Of a DNA stretch of 64,000 bases, positions 10,901 through 27,414 are shown in pieces. This DNA is from Juglans regia (lineage: Eukaryota > Streptophyta > Magnoliopsida > Fagales > Juglandaceae). The stretch spans positions 2,480,001 through 2,544,000 of the forward strand of contig NC_049916.1 of the NCBI RefSeq assembly GCF_001411555.2. Reading direction: 5' to 3'. Numbering within the stretch: position 1 is the stretch's first letter; each line of letters opens with the position of its first letter. Under the pieces are notes generated by a model that was not told the origin of the DNA, did not search any database, and saw only the letters and a program-made list of their open reading frames with translations. The translations under genes and the position numbers were made by a program.

Positions 10901-12064
10901 CACCATCACTCATTATGATGACAGAAACCGTTAGCTCAAAACAGAACATGATTGGAAGGGTACAGAGGATGCGGAGCAACATTGGGAACAAAATGCTGCT
11001 CACGATGGTGACAAGTTGGGTGAATTTTAGTGTATGGGTTTGATTAATATACTTAATTCTTATTCGCCTTATTTTGTGGTTCGAGCGGTTGAGTTCTTGA
11101 AACGTTAATGCGGACAAATTGGGTTTGATTTGTACTCGAAATAAGGCTCTTATTCGGACTTGGTTAGTATAACTGTAGTAATTCAAGATCCCTAACCTAT
11201 TGTTAAACCAGTCTGTTGGTATTTGATCTTTGTATTTCTCTAGGATTCTCTTTTTGCTTGGTTTATAGAGTTGATACGGATACTTGATGTTAAGTTTAGC
11301 TTCCAAATTGGTTGAGCATGATCTCCTACGTCTTGACTGACCTCTCCTCCCCCCATTTTCTTCGTGGTGCAATCTGCTGCGCTTTGTCAAGTATTGTACG
11401 TTGGTTTGAACTGTGGGGCGAGGACGAGATGCTTGGTACTTGTTCTTCAGTGAATGGACTAGGTTTCTAAAATATGGTTTATGTGAACGTCGAAGCATGG
11501 TTCTCCAAATTAGGGAGTTCAGTTTTACTCTGAACATCTAAGTGTCGTTAAACGTGGACCTCTTGAGATTTTTTATAGAACTCCTTAAAATCCTTAAATA
11601 GATAATGGTAATATAACATGCTTAAATAGAGGTATAAACCCAAATACAAATCCATGGGATAACAAGCCTATCCCGTATTAGCTGATTCCTGCCTAACGAG
11701 ATAAAGAGTTCTCTCTTATTCAATAAAGAGCAACCACTTTGGTCACTTGACACAATGGCTCAATTTCATTATTCGGGATAGCGTTACCTCCGATTTTTGT
11801 ATGATACAGCGAAGTATTAGGCACAAAGTGGAATGGTATGAATCCAGCGAGTTCGTTCACTCCTTGTCAAAACTTTAGTATGAATCCTGCAACTTAGCTT
11901 GCTTGAGAGGCAGTTTTCATTCTGTATCGAATTTAGAAGGATGCTCAAAAACCCTAAAATTATTTTATTTTCTATGCCAAGCTGAGAATATCTTCAGCGA
12001 TTGGAACAAATAAATCACTAACGGTTGCTCAACAATATTACAAGAACAGGCTCCATCTGGTTTG
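10901..12064. other. Downstream region of two convergent genes, no further gene seen
   Basis: This holds the 3' untranslated regions of the FAM133-like gene and the PKIWI502-like gene, which converge here. A 228-codon minus-strand frame at 10851-11537 overlaps the end of the FAM133-like coding region and has no recognisable domain. 11,560-11,990 is unremarkable unique-looking sequence. Confidence 0.5.
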
Positions 12065-15036
12065 TCAAAAGTTTTTTAGTATCTTCTCACTTGACACCCC
12101 ATCTGCTACAAGAATTGAGGTAATCTCCTGCAAAAAAATAGACATAAATTATCTTACCATCAAACAATTGAACTTTAATGACCATGACATGATGTTTGAA
12201 TGTGGGGGGGACACGCCTTCTGCCATGAGGCTATCACGTATAAAAACGAGATTTATATAAACATTAAGATCAGATAACATGATGCTGTAATCTTTCTACA
12301 ATTAAAAATGGTTTCATAATTTTCATGTGCCATTGTTCTTGCTATTTCACTAGGATGTCCAAAAGCATCGAAAATATTATGTTGTCTTTAATATGCCAAT
12401 GCATTCTTCTTCTTTTTTATAAATAATATGCCGATACATTCATGCACCAATATCAATAAAAAGATGAGCATATCACTTCTTGCTAACAAAAGATGGACCA
12501 ACAAGAACCAGTGAATAACACAGTACGGCCATGAGCAAAGAAAATAAGTTATACCATTAGTCACAAGGAAAAGACCCAGAACAGTGCAGATACAAACAGT
12601 AGAAACAACAAATTATGTAGCTAACACAAGATTGCTGGTATTCAAGACTTCTCCTGAGCTAATTGTTGAAATCAATCTAAAAAACACAACTAATTACTGA
12701 GTTTCTTGCAAAGATGATGGGAAACTGCATCCATATTTCAAAACCGAACCTTTTTTTAAAAGTAACAACATGAATACCAACAACAGGAACTCCACTTAGG
12801 GCTGGTTTGGATTCAGAGATGAGATGAGATGGGATGGTTTTAGATGAAAGATGAAAGTTTAAAAAAATATTGTTAGAATATTATTTTTTAATATTATTAT
12901 TGTTTTATAATTTGAAAAGTTGAATTGTTTTATTATATTTTGTATGGGAATTTGGAAAAGTTATAATAATGAGATGAAATGAAATACTTTCTAAATCTAA
13001 ACGGGGCTTACTGTCCCTCCGCAACCCCCCGCCCCCCCAAAAAAAAAAAAAAAAACCTCCCCACACACAAAGAAGAAAGAGGAGAAGGAGAGAGAGACCA
13101 CAAAGACAGCAAGATTTCCAAAAAGCAGTAACAGGTACTTCATCTCAAAATAGATGACGTGATTTTGCAGTGACACGATTATGTGGAAAGCTAGAATTTA
13201 TAGAGATCTTCCTAAATACCTTTTATCTTATCGAGGTGACACAACTTTTGACAAGAATCTTGTCTGGTAGTTGGAAAAAAAAAAATGAATTTAATATAGG
13301 AAACTGGAGAAGTATGACCTTCTAAAAAGTTTTCATACATTTATGATGGGCAATCTTCTATTTTGAGAAGCAAGAAGTAAAACATAAAATAATTAGACTA
13401 GAAAAGTGGCAAACCTCAGTCATCTGTTTCTGCCCACAGAGTACAGCACCAACAGACTGAGGGCTGTAAATTTGCTTTGCTCTACCGAAAGCAGCCTGCA
13501 AAAGCAATCATGTGTGGAAATGCTGATTTGATTCTAGGGACAAATAAGATCAAAAGCCCAATTGCTCACAGACACACTCTACCTGTACATAGCCACTTTC
13601 GCCTGTCCAACTTTCATCCGGTTGGGATAACACAGGCACAATCTTAACCCCAGAAGATTCCCAATCTCTAAATCTATCCTATAGAAGGAAGCAGCACAAA
13701 TTTAAAATCAGCTTCCAAATGGTGGACTAGCTGTGCTGATTCTACAGAAAAGGTATGTAACACCGGAAAAAAAAACATTGGGCAAACCTGATAAGCCATT
13801 CGCTTAAGGTTTCTAGCCCCATAATAAAGCCTCACATCAGATCTCTTAGAAGCACCAAAACCTGACTCAATGAGAGACCGGATTGGACTGCAGATGAGAA
13901 AGTCAAGAGCATTAGTAACTGATGTGGAAATGCAGATGGAAGAATCACCACAAGCAATAACATGTGAGCAGAGAACAAGGAACAATAAAACTTTAAATTG
14001 CTAGCTGAACGATCCGTTGAGAAATGTTACATTGTGAACACATGGGTGCAGCAAACACTTGCCTTCACAGATTTTTAAACGAAGATTTATTTTTTATTTT
14101 TAGGCAGTAAGCCTAATTATCAGTTACGGACTGGAGTTAAGCAAAATACAACAAATTACAGTAAAATGGACAAGATAAGTTAAGAGAACGAAATACATTT
14201 GATCAAATTTTCCACTTTCATTCTGGCGAAAGCGAAAATATTCAAAAATCTCAAACTATCAACGCATTACACTATAGAAATGAGGCTAGACGATAAAGTA
14301 TAAAGCGGAATCCCAAGCGAAAGGAAGACTACTTTGCTGAAAATAATAATAATGATAATGGTAAAAGGGCTTCTATTCTTCAAATGGAAAAGACTACAAC
14401 TTCAATTTCATTTCGTAAACGGTCCTTTCGACCATTAAGTTCTTTCCAGGGACAGAACAGGACAATAAGCTTAAAAATCAATCAGAAATCTGACCTGATC
14501 CCCGATCCGGTGGCGAAAATAAGAACCGTAGGATAAGCATCGGGCGGATCAATCCGGTCGATCCCGAAGCCTCTCCCCATGACTTGGCTGAGCTCAACCA
14601 CATCTCCTTTCCTCAAGCCACAAAGAAGCTCGGCGGTGGAGCCGGCGATGCTCTTCACCAGGAACTCGAAGGTGCCACTTGCAGCGGCAAAAGAGGGCGG
14701 GGACGCGATGGCAAGGAAGGAGGGCTTGTCGGAGACAGGAACTCGGAGCTGGAGGTACTGGCCGGCGCAGGTGTGGGAGGTGACTAGGTCGGGTGAGTCG
14801 GAGATGTCGATGGAGACGTGGAAAAGGGACTCGGCGGCGGGCTCGACTAGGGAGAGAGGCGCCGGGGTCCAAACGGTGGTGTCCTGACGTACAGCAGTAG
14901 CGATGGAGAAGCGGCGGTGGGGGTGGGGCCTCAATTTGGGGAGAGAGAGGCAGCGTAGGACAGACATGGGAGGGCAAAGGTGGGCATGGGGAAGAGGAGT
15001 TAGGGAGAGGGGGCTGGGAGAAAGAGTAACAGACAT
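12065..15036 (-). CDS. PKIWI502-type FAD/NAD(P)-binding oxidoreductase, plastid
   Basis: Five exons on the minus strand: 14495-15036, 13788-13887, 13583-13678, 13415-13495 and 12065-12127, all with GT-AG introns and consistent phase, give 293 residues. This is very close to the Arabidopsis homologue AT1G15140 as remembered. The N-terminus (MSVTLSPSPLSLTPLP..., Ser/Pro/Arg-rich, few acids) looks like a plastid transit peptide. A ferredoxin-reductase-like FAD domain follows (GQYLQLRVP, FLAIASPP), then an NAD(P) domain (LIFATGSGI-SPIRSLIESG across the exon 1/2 junction, LYYGARN, GAVLCGQKQM) and the terminal KILKNF. The physiological substrate of the family is not established. Intron 4 (12128-13414) is long because it carries a MITE. 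The first Met is used; a second lies at codon 24. Confidence 0.92.
12799..13007. mobile_element. GATGAGATG-family Tourist-like MITE, 209 bp, in PKIWI502 intron 4
   Basis: Starts GGGCTGGTTTGGATTCAGAG and ends CTAAATCTAAACGGGGC, whose reverse complement GCCCCGTTTAGATTT pairs imperfectly with the start. TTA flanks both sides (12796-12798, 13008-13010). The AT-rich core (ATTATTTTTTAATATTATTA, then TTTGAAAAGTTGAATTG) recurs in at least nine other places in this window. Confidence 0.85.
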
Positions 15037-15813
15037 CGTTTTCCTTTGGTTTTTTTTTTAAAGAACTAGTCAAAAAAGTAGGGTAAGATGATACCTTGAG
15101 GTCTTCGTGACCGGGGAGGGAGGGTGGGAGGGACTGCCGGCGGTAAGTTACGTAGGTGGACTGTTATATAAATCCCGACCGGTGCTTATTTGGATGGATT
15201 GGTTGATCCAGGTAACCACACGTGTCTTCTTTCCGAGTGATCCGGGGAATCTAGAGGATAAAGTGGCTACAAAGATCAGAACAGCCCCCAAAAATGAGGT
15301 AAATATGGCTAAAAGTCGGTATCATTGCTAATACTACTAGCGTAGCAATGCCATGTAAAGAGGGCATGCATCACTTCAAGGATTACAATCATCCACTCTG
15401 ACTCTGTCGATTTGCCAATTAAACAGTGTCATGCTACAACTACTTTTGAGGCCAAAGTTTGGAGGGCACGAGCAACATTTCAGCGTTAGCGAGTCCTTAA
15501 GCACAAGGCAAGAAAAGATATAATCAACAGATTTCAATGTTTCCAACACACAAAAGGTAAAAATATACATGTCAGCTTTCTTTTCCCCGTTATTTTAAAC
15601 ACCCAAGAAAAAAGGGGCAGACTGTCGGCTCCATTTCTCTTTCACACTCTACAATAATATGATTAAAAACAGAAATGGAAAAATCCTGATACATTCGATC
15701 TCAAAAAATGAACAATCCCATTGCCTGGCACTGCCAGCACCTCCTAAATTATTGGATTTCGCAATTATCAAGACAAGGCAACAAGGAGACTTGAGGGAAG
15801 GGAAGAGATTTGT
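15037..15813. other. Region between PKIWI502-like and ATP synthase beta genes
   Basis: 15037-15330 is the likely promoter and leader of the minus-strand oxidoreductase gene. 15360-15813 is the likely 3' untranslated region of the ATP synthase gene, which reads in from the right. I see no repeat or open frame with a recognisable product. Confidence 0.4.
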
Positions 15814-19649
<3,836 letters not shown>

Positions 19650-19745
19650 GGCGTAGGAGCTTCAGTCAGGGATAGAAAGAAAGGCTAGGGTTCGTGAACT
19701 TTTGGGAGGTTCTATAAACTACAGCTACAGTAGCCCAATGGGAAT
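19650..19745 (-). promoter_or_regulatory. ATP synthase beta proximal promoter with a site II motif
   Basis: Upstream of the start, on the minus strand, lie TGGGCT (19732-19737) and a TTTATAG TATA-like box near 19711-19718. GAACCCTAGC, a weak telo-box-like sequence, lies near 19687. TGGGCY site II elements are common in promoters of nuclear genes for mitochondrial proteins. Assignment rests on motif and spacing only. Confidence 0.45.
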
Positions 19746-21179
19746 ATTGTCGGTTTTCTTTTTCCGATATATGTAAAGTTTTGTTACTCTTATTTTTATA
19801 TATTACATATTATATTTATTTTTTTATTTTTTATCTTTTTTAAAAAAAATAGTTTTATTCTTCTTAAATTAATTAATTTATTCTACTCATCATTTATACA
19901 CCACATATTTAATAAAAGAAACAAAAATTAAAAAATTATATATAATGTGTGCCGTAAAGATTATGAATATAATTTTTCATATATGTAAGTCTAGTTACTA
20001 ATATATAAAACTTACGAAAAATGATATTATGCCTCCTAAGTTTATTTTTTCAATTTGATCGTTTATGTATTTTATTTTATTTTTTTATTTTTTTATTTAA
20101 TGATTAATAGAGTAACTATTATAAGTGCCTAAATGCTACTTATCATTCCTATAACACCAATATGTTATTTATCATTTTTGTCTTTCTACTTATCATACAT
20201 GCACCTACACTAACATATGTAAATATGTATGTTTAAATATAAAAATAAAAATAATAAAGTACATATTACTGTATGATATATGAATGATAAATAGCATTTC
20301 TCAATATTCTATTTAAATCATCAAAAGTTTTTTGATCAATTGTGAAAGATTGATAGCTATAAATGGTCAAAACTCAAAAGCTTCATGAAGAACAATTTTT
20401 CCCAATAAGCACATTTTATAAATAAAAAATTTATTCATTATCCTTCTATAAACCTTTCACAAAGATGGGCAACGGCAATATTATAAGATTTAAGGATGAC
20501 AATATTTGATATGAGTGAACCCAACACGATATAAATTTAGTGATTTTGACTTTAATATAAATAGATTTGGGTTAAAACAGACTAACCCGTTAAGACATGA
20601 TAATAAATTAGTCAATAATGGGTTAACCCGTTTAGCTTGAAATCAACCTGCAATAACACATTTAAGTTTTATTTCAAAATTATAACTTTATTATTGTTTA
20701 GTTGTAATATTAACATTTCTCAATTAACCCTTCTACACATCATTCTTACACTACACAACACACTTGATTTTTTTCATTCCTACTAAAAGAATTCGTTTAC
20801 TCATTATCTATACAACACATATTTCCTAAGAAAAAAAAAGGTAAAAAATCAAATGTTGTATAGGGATAATGACTAGATTTTTTCTTTCTCAATATGCTAA
20901 TGTTTTTATTATTAGAATTGTAATTTTCGACATATATTCATATTTGTTATTGTTGAGTTTGTAGTATTGGTTTTATTATACATTAAAAGTTGAAAAATGT
21001 TAATATTTTTTGTTAATAGTAGTCTTATTATTTTTTTAGATATTGTGGCTACTAATAAATATAGAGTTTAACTTTTATGTGAGATTATCAAGCCAAATGG
21101 ATTGTGTGGGACCATTAAGTCTATTTATATAAAACGGGTTGAAATCGACCGTAACTCGTTTATAGAGCTATACAAAAAT
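19746..21179. other. AT-rich intergenic DNA with degenerate repeat remnants
   Basis: No gene is visible. 19750-20460 is AT-rich with nothing recognisable. 20480-20660 and 21060-21180 carry GGGTTAACCCGTTTAG and CGGGTTGAAATCGACC style sequence, typical of degraded plant transposons, but no complete ends can be defined. Confidence 0.4.
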
Positions 21180-21650
21180 AGACCGCACCAGCCGTCACCA
21201 ACGCAAATCAATCGCTAGAGTCCGAAACCGACCAATTATATATATATTTATTATACGTATAGAAAACGACATCATTTAACTTAAAATGAGTTAAACAACA
21301 TCGTTTTAATTCTAATGTTAAAAAAAAATTATATGAAATGATGTCGTTTGGACTTAGGGTTTAATAACCCCGCCTCCTACCCTCCATTTTCTTCTTCTTC
21401 TTCTTTCTCTAAAATCTCTCTCCTCTCTCACACGCACTCCTACAGTGCCACACACCTCCACTCACCTCCTCCTTCATAACGTCATCGATGGGAAACTGCA
21501 TAACCGACCAAAACCACGCTGGCATCGAGACTGTTGATTTGCTCCCCCCTAAATGACCGATTCGGCCGATTCTAAACATCTGAGAAATACATCGGTCCAA
21601 CATCAATTTTGGACCAAAATTGCATTGACGATGTCGATTTTCACCCCTGC
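21180..21650 (-). mobile_element. Degraded hAT-like element, inverted relative to the copy at 57894
   Basis: Read as reverse complement, this matches the interior of the element at 57894-58483 in order: a GAAGAAGAAAA/ATGGAGG purine tract, blocks of the type ATGATGTCGTTTT, a TATATATAATTGG(C/T)(T/C)GGTT block and a final GGTCGGTG-like segment. The ends are too decayed to show repeats or a target duplication. Confidence 0.5.
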
Positions 21651-21888
21651 CCATTTATAATTAATATTAAACATATCAAAATGGATCGTGTCGTATCACC
21701 TATTATTTAAATGGGTTATGTTAGGATTTGAATAGTTTATCCACTTAGCTTAACGAGTTGTGTTCGAATTGACTTATGTGGTTGAATGTTCTCAACTTGA
21801 CACTGCACAAACAAAAAATGTAAACACAAATCGCCACCCTTAGAAATCCCTCCCTCTTAGTAAAGTAGCCCTTGCTCACAATCAGAAT
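21651..21888. other. Short spacer, no feature seen
   Basis: AT-rich sequence including ATGGGTTATGTTAGGATTTG-like text common in degraded plant repeats. No coding potential. Confidence 0.3.
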
Positions 21889-23071
21889 TAAGGGTGAGCA
21901 CCAACATAGTCAGAGTTGGATTCCCTTGAATCAAATTTCGACTTCAACTTGTATAGGTTCCGATCCGATTCTGACTCCAACTTGTTGAATCGGAGTAAGA
22001 TTTGGGCTTTTTTTATCTTCATGTTCAGCCAATTTTTAAAAAAGAATTTTTTGTGGACTTTTAAATTTTAGTTTTTCCAAAAATGAAAAACTAAAACTAA
22101 ATTATTCATTGTTGATTTACTTCTATACTAATATCTAACTTATTTTTATACTATACTTATACTACATTGTCTAATTATATGTTATCGTACTATAATATTA
22201 CATATTATTTCTAATATCTAATTACATGTTACTATACTATAGTATTATGTGCTATTAACTTATTATATTTGACTTATTTTTATACTATTGTCTAATTTAT
22301 TTATATACTAAACTTATGTTATAGGGTCTAATTACATATTATTATGCTATAATATTACATGTTATTATATTATACTAGTGTTTAACTTATTTATGCACTA
22401 GACTTATTTCTAGTGTCTAATTACATGTTATTATACTTTAGTAAATTAGTATTATTTGTTATTAACTTATTATACTATATTTATTAGTTAATTATATACT
22501 AGTATCTAATTTATTTATATACAATACTTATATTATAGTGTCTAATTGCATGTTATTATACATTAATATTATATGTTATTATACTAATGTTTAACTTATT
22601 TAAAACTTAATTATATACAAGAATTTATATTGTCTAAGTATATATTATTACACTTTAGTAAATTAGTATTATGTGTTACTGATTTATTATACTAGGCATA
22701 TTTCAATATTAGTGTTTAACTTATTTCTATACTTGATTATATATAGTAGTAATACTATAATATTTACATATATATACACACACACTAGATTATTATTAGT
22801 TTATTTATATTATAGTATACGTATATTATTTTATACTAATTAACTCATATTAGTATATTATTAAGAATTTAACTATCTAATTTCTAATTATATAGATATA
22901 TAAATATACTAGTATATATAATATTGAAGTCGGATTTGGAAGGTAAAGTCGAATTCGAAGCAAATCAGAGTAAGAGTCTGCCTAGTGATACTGCCGACTC
23001 CAACTTTATTTTGTCAGAATTAATGTAGAATCAAATACAAAATTAAATTTTCAAATTTTTGGTTAACCCTA
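21889..23071. repeat. Putative transposon with an AT-rich, degenerate tandem core
   Basis: The left flank carries GACTCCAACTTG/GATTCTGACTCC-type text, and the right flank carries related text in inverted sense (GAAGTCGGATTTGG, CCGACTCCAACTTT). The start AGGGTGAGCACCAA and the end reverse complement AGGGTTAACCAAAA are weakly similar. The core, 22120-22900, repeats a loose unit of TTATTATACTA, CTAATTACATGTTATTATACT and ATACTAGTATCTAACTTATTTATA with variable spacing of roughly 60-110 bp. Confidence 0.45.
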
Positions 23072-23143
23072 AATCAAATGTTCAAAGCCCACATGCCCAC
23101 TAATAATCTCCAACGTGGCAAATGTCAATAAATGAAGCTATTA

Positions 23144-24478
23144 GGGCTCATTCAGATGTTGAGATGAGATGATAATTTTATAAATAGTAATAAGATAGTT
23201 TGTAAATAGTAATAAGATAGTTTAAATTGAGTATTTTTTGAATTTTGAGAAAAGATAAAAAAAATTGAATAAAAAATATTATAAAGTTGAAATATTGTTA
23301 TAATATAGTTATAATATTATTTTTGTTTTGGGATTTAAAAATTTTGAATTGGTTCTTTTTTTGTTTAAAAAATTAGAAAAGTTGTAATTATTAGTTTGAA
23401 AAAATTATAATAATCAATTTGAAAATATTTATATTTAAATTATATTTGAAAAGAAAATTAGATAAAAATTTTGAATGAAATCTATTTTTACTATTAGGAT
23501 GCCATTCCTTTCTCCCAGATTCATCCTCAAAGTTCAAAAAAAAAAAAAAAAAAATTCATCCAATCCTCTGTTGCCCTTCCTTCATTCTTTTTCCTTCATT
23601 TGTTTTTTCTCTCAATATTTCCTCAATTTTCTTTATCATTTGGAGGCTGACGCTTTGTTTTGATTATGAGATAAAATGAGATAATCTACAAATAATTATA
23701 AAATAATTTGTGAATAATAGTGAAATAATTTGAATTAAGATATTTTACAGAGTTTTAAAAAATAAGAAAGAAAAAGTTGAATAAAAATATTATAAAGTCA
23801 AAATATTGTTAGAATATAATTTTTGTTTTTTAATTTGAAAAAGTTGAATTGTTTTTTGTATTTTATTTGGAAGTTTGAGAAATTTGTAATTATTAGATAA
23901 TAATTAGATGAAAAAGTTGAAAAAATATGAAATTAAAAAGTTTTTGTGTTGGTGTTTGGATATTGAGATGAAATAAGATGATATGAGATGAGATGAGATG
24001 TGAGGTTCTTTCTATCCAAACTAGGCTTTAGAGTTGTTCGGATGTTGAGATAAGATGATAATTTTTGTGAATAATGGTGAAATAGTTTTTGAATAGTATT
24101 AAAATAGTTTGAGTTAAGATGTTTTATGATATTTTGAAAAAAGAAATAGAAAAAAAAATGAATAAAAATATTATAAAGTTGAAATATTGTTAAAATATTA
24201 TTTTTGTTTCATGATTTGAAAAAGTAGAATTATTTTTTGTGTTTTGTTTAAAAATTGAAAAAAATTGTAACGATGAAGTAATGATTAGATGAAAAAATTA
24301 AAAATTAAAAATTAAAAACATGTTTGTAATTTAGGTATGGTTTGGATAGTGAGATGATTTTAGATTAAAGTTAAATAAAATATTATTAAAATAATTTTTT
24401 AACATTATTATTATTTTAGAATTTAAAAAAATTAAATTATTTATAAGATGAAATACTTGTATTATTCAAATGAACTTT
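23144..24478. mobile_element. Cluster of about four GATGAGATG-family MITE copies
   Basis: Copies begin near 23144 (TTA then GGGCTCATTCAGATG), 23640, 24032 (GTTGTTCGGATGTTGAG) and 24335 (TTTGGATAGTGAGATG). Each has the TATTATAAAGTTGAAATATTGTTA-like core and a TTTGAAAAAGTTGAATT block. The second closes with CTATCCAAACTAGGCTTTA at 24029 and the third starts directly after. They sit within 1.35 kb, ending about 60 bp before the E2F-like site of the ASF1 gene. Confidence 0.7.
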
Positions 24479-24540
24479 AAAATATTTTAGTCGAGGATAA
24501 AAAATTTAAATAATAATTATAAAGAAAATGGTTAAAAGCT

Positions 24541-24551
24541 CCCGCCAAAAC
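24541..24551 (-). promoter_or_regulatory. E2F-like site upstream of ASF1
   Basis: CCCGCCAAAA on the plus strand, TTTTGGCGGG on the minus strand, fits the plant E2F consensus WTTSSCSS. It lies about 290 bp upstream of the ASF1 start codon. Arabidopsis ASF1 genes are reported E2F targets, so S-phase control here is plausible. Confidence 0.5.
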
Positions 24552-24838
24552 GTAAATTTCCTTTCCCTCCACATTCACTACCGGCTACAGCCGGTAATCC
24601 CGGGCTGCCCAATCGAAGTCGAAACAAAGCTACCACAGAGCCGCATATAAACCCAACGCCGCCCAACTTAATATATCCTCCTCCTCCTCGCCAACGTCGT
24701 CTGCCTATTTCTCTGTCGCAGGTTCTCCGTCCGAAGCTGCTGCAGTCTCTTCATCTCCTCGATGTGGGTCATCCAATACAGTCTTAGAATTGATTCTAAT
24801 CCGAAAGCAGCAGAGTCGACCGGTTCCAATTCGAGACG

Positions 24839-25791
24839 ATGAGCGCTGTCAACCTCACCAACGTCGCCGTTTTGGACAACCCCGCTGCGTTCCTCAATCC
24901 CTTTCAGTTCGAGATCTCCTACGAGTGCTTGGCCCCACTTAAAGACGGTATTATTTACGGAACCTTCATTTCCGATCGAGTCGTATGTTGTGATTCTTGC
25001 TCTTGAGCTTCGTCTAGGGTTTCTGAAATTAAGTACTTTATATCGCCTTTCTGGTGTTGAATCATAGAGACAGAAACCTGTTTTGGTATTTGAAAAGTGC
25101 ATGAAGTTCTAACTTGTTCTTTGTGTGTTGTGAGGCATCTACAAAGTTGACTTTTTTTTCCCCTTTCGAGTTCAGTTTTTCCCCATTTCCATGTTGTAAC
25201 TCAAGATAACTTTGCAGATTTGGAATGGAAACTCACATACGTGGGGTCTGCCGAGGACGAGACTTATGACCAACTTCTCGAAAGCGTGCTTGTTGGGCCC
25301 GTCAACGTTGGCAACTATCGATTTGTCCTTCAGGTTAGTTTTTATTGCTGCATTTTGCCCAGAACTCACATATAAGTGCCAATTTGCTTGTATGAGAATA
25401 ATATTCAACTGTTTCTTTCTCGAATCCTGGCTGGCAGGCAGACCCTCCAGACCCATCAAAAATCCGTGAAGAAGATATCATTGGGGTCACGGTACTGCTC
25501 TTGACATGTTCTTATCTGGGACAAGAATTCGTTCGAGTTGGATACTATGTGAACAATGATTACGATGATGAACAGCTACGGGAGGAACCTCCCACTAAGG
25601 TGTTGATTGATAGGGTTCAAAGAAATATTTTGGCTGACAAACCCAGGGTCACAAAGTTCCCAATCAATTTCCATCCTGAGAACAACGAGCAAGGTGAAAA
25701 ACCCCCTCCTTTGCCTGCGCATGCTATTGTAACCAATGAGAATGGAGAGGTGCCGCCCTCTTCACCTGATCAACCGCCCGGGGAGCAGTAG
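24839..25791 (+). CDS. ASF1: Histone H3-H4 chaperone ASF1
   Basis: Three exons, 24839-24947, 25218-25333 and 25438-25791, joined in phase by GT-AG introns to 192 residues. The conserved core (about residues 1-155) begins [16 protein letters not shown] and contains the immunoglobulin-like beta-sandwich motifs [51 protein letters not shown] and the [13 protein letters not shown] strand. The tail, rich in Pro and Glu, is short and divergent, as in plant homologues. ASF1 binds the H3-H4 dimer in nucleus and cytosol and hands it to CAF-1 or HIRA. The start is the first ATG of the conserved N-terminus. A MITE cluster lies directly upstream. Which of the two plant paralogue types (A or B) it matches cannot be settled from the sequence alone. 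Confidence 0.96.
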
Positions 25792-27400
25792 TTGTACATC
25801 GAAGTTGCTGCTGGAAATTTTCGTACATCCCCGCTTCCAATTTTGACGAACTGATCATTTTGGGTGAGCTTGATCTTCCAAATATTGAAGATCTCCATGC
25901 ATCCTTGATATAATGTTGCAAACTGATGTGTTGTGAAGTGCCAGTTGGAATGTGTTGTACCATTTTTTGTATGCTAGTGTTGTTACAATCTACGAATCTT
26001 CCTCTCTTCACAGCTGGCACATTGATTTCCTTGCCGAGAGCCTGTGAAGCTCGGGATTAGTCGGGACTAAGTTCTGGATGCCAGGTGCCAATAAAAAAGA
26101 AGTTCGCACAGTGAGGATAAAATAGATCTTTGAATGATTTGTTTCAAAATACTCACGCAGCTTCTTGCTATAGGTTTGGGTATGTCCATGTTTCCAAGTC
26201 ATTCAGCTGCACCATTTGGAAACCTTGTGTCAAACACTGAAAGCCTTTTCTCCCGAGAACTAGATATCAACAATTTGCTTACCTTTTATTGGCATTGGTT
26301 TCATACTGTAGGTTCCATTTGTTTTCTTGGTTTGCTGTTAAAATCCAATATATGGTTCTGCATGTTTTCTTGGTTTAGTGTGAAAATCCAATATGTGGTC
26401 ATGCATAATAAAACTTTTGCCAATTTTATGAACACGACGCACAACTTTCGTTGCCTGAAGAATGAAATAAGAGACATTATTTGAAAGAATCGTACATGAT
26501 CACTTCTTCATTTGCTTCCTCACACAAAGGTTCATATGGTAGCATACTGTACAGCTTTCCTCATACGCCGCATGCCAAGATTGTAGTAACTCCTAAAATT
26601 GCACCCTCTGAAAAGGTAACTATAATTGTGGTAGCTCTGATGCGCTTCCCACAGATATTCATAAGACATTTTGGAAATAGAAGTATCACTTCAAAAGACA
26701 AGTCAGTCTGTAAAGCTGTTTTTTGTGTGAAGAGAGTATTTATCTTTGAAGCTAATGTGATGGAGATGGCAATCTTGCACCAACATGCTTGCTTTATGAC
26801 GGACTATGAAGAATGGAGATGATGCATGTAAAAGGCAATGCTTTATCTGGGTCATCAAACTCTTGAGACAAAATTCGGACCAAAACCGGTGCACCTATAT
26901 TTATGTTAATCTTCTATGCGCATAAAAGTTATAAAACACCTGCATCTTGGTCTAAAAGTGTACGGGCATAGTTGCATATATCTGAAAGTCTTCGATTCAT
27001 CTCAAGACCATTCATAATGGACTTCGGAAGCGAGTAAAAAGCATTAGGCAGGCCTACTCAATTTTAATCCAGAATTTACGAGCCCTTTGGGATTATGAAA
27101 TCGTGTCAAGACAGACGTGCAGACCCAATTCTATACTCTAGCATGCTTAATTTTGGCTTTGGCAGGTTTAAGACGGTTCCATCGTAGGCAGGCATGAATT
27201 ATTAGATGTATTCTGTTATGTAGTGACATCTATTCATTTATTTGTTATAATCAATCTCATCTGGTTATGTACATAATATAGCACATCTTAATTGTTTTAT
27301 TTTTTATTTTTTTATATACAGGAGATGGAGGATTCGAACATGATTCTCCCATTTAGAAACTAGGCTTTATGCTTTTTGGCCTTGTTTGATTTTAAATTAT
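25792..27400. other. ASF1 3' region and gene-free sequence
   Basis: 25792 to about 26150 is the probable 3' untranslated region. From there to 27400 only short frames occur, without recognisable domains; 26134-26484 and 26481-26822 code for no known product. Confidence 0.35.
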
Positions 27401-27414
27401 TTATCTCCTAGTAA

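Noticed and set aside
10851..11537. 228-codon minus-strand frame
   Set aside because: It overlaps the end and 3' region of the FAM133-like gene, has biased low-information composition and no recognisable domain.
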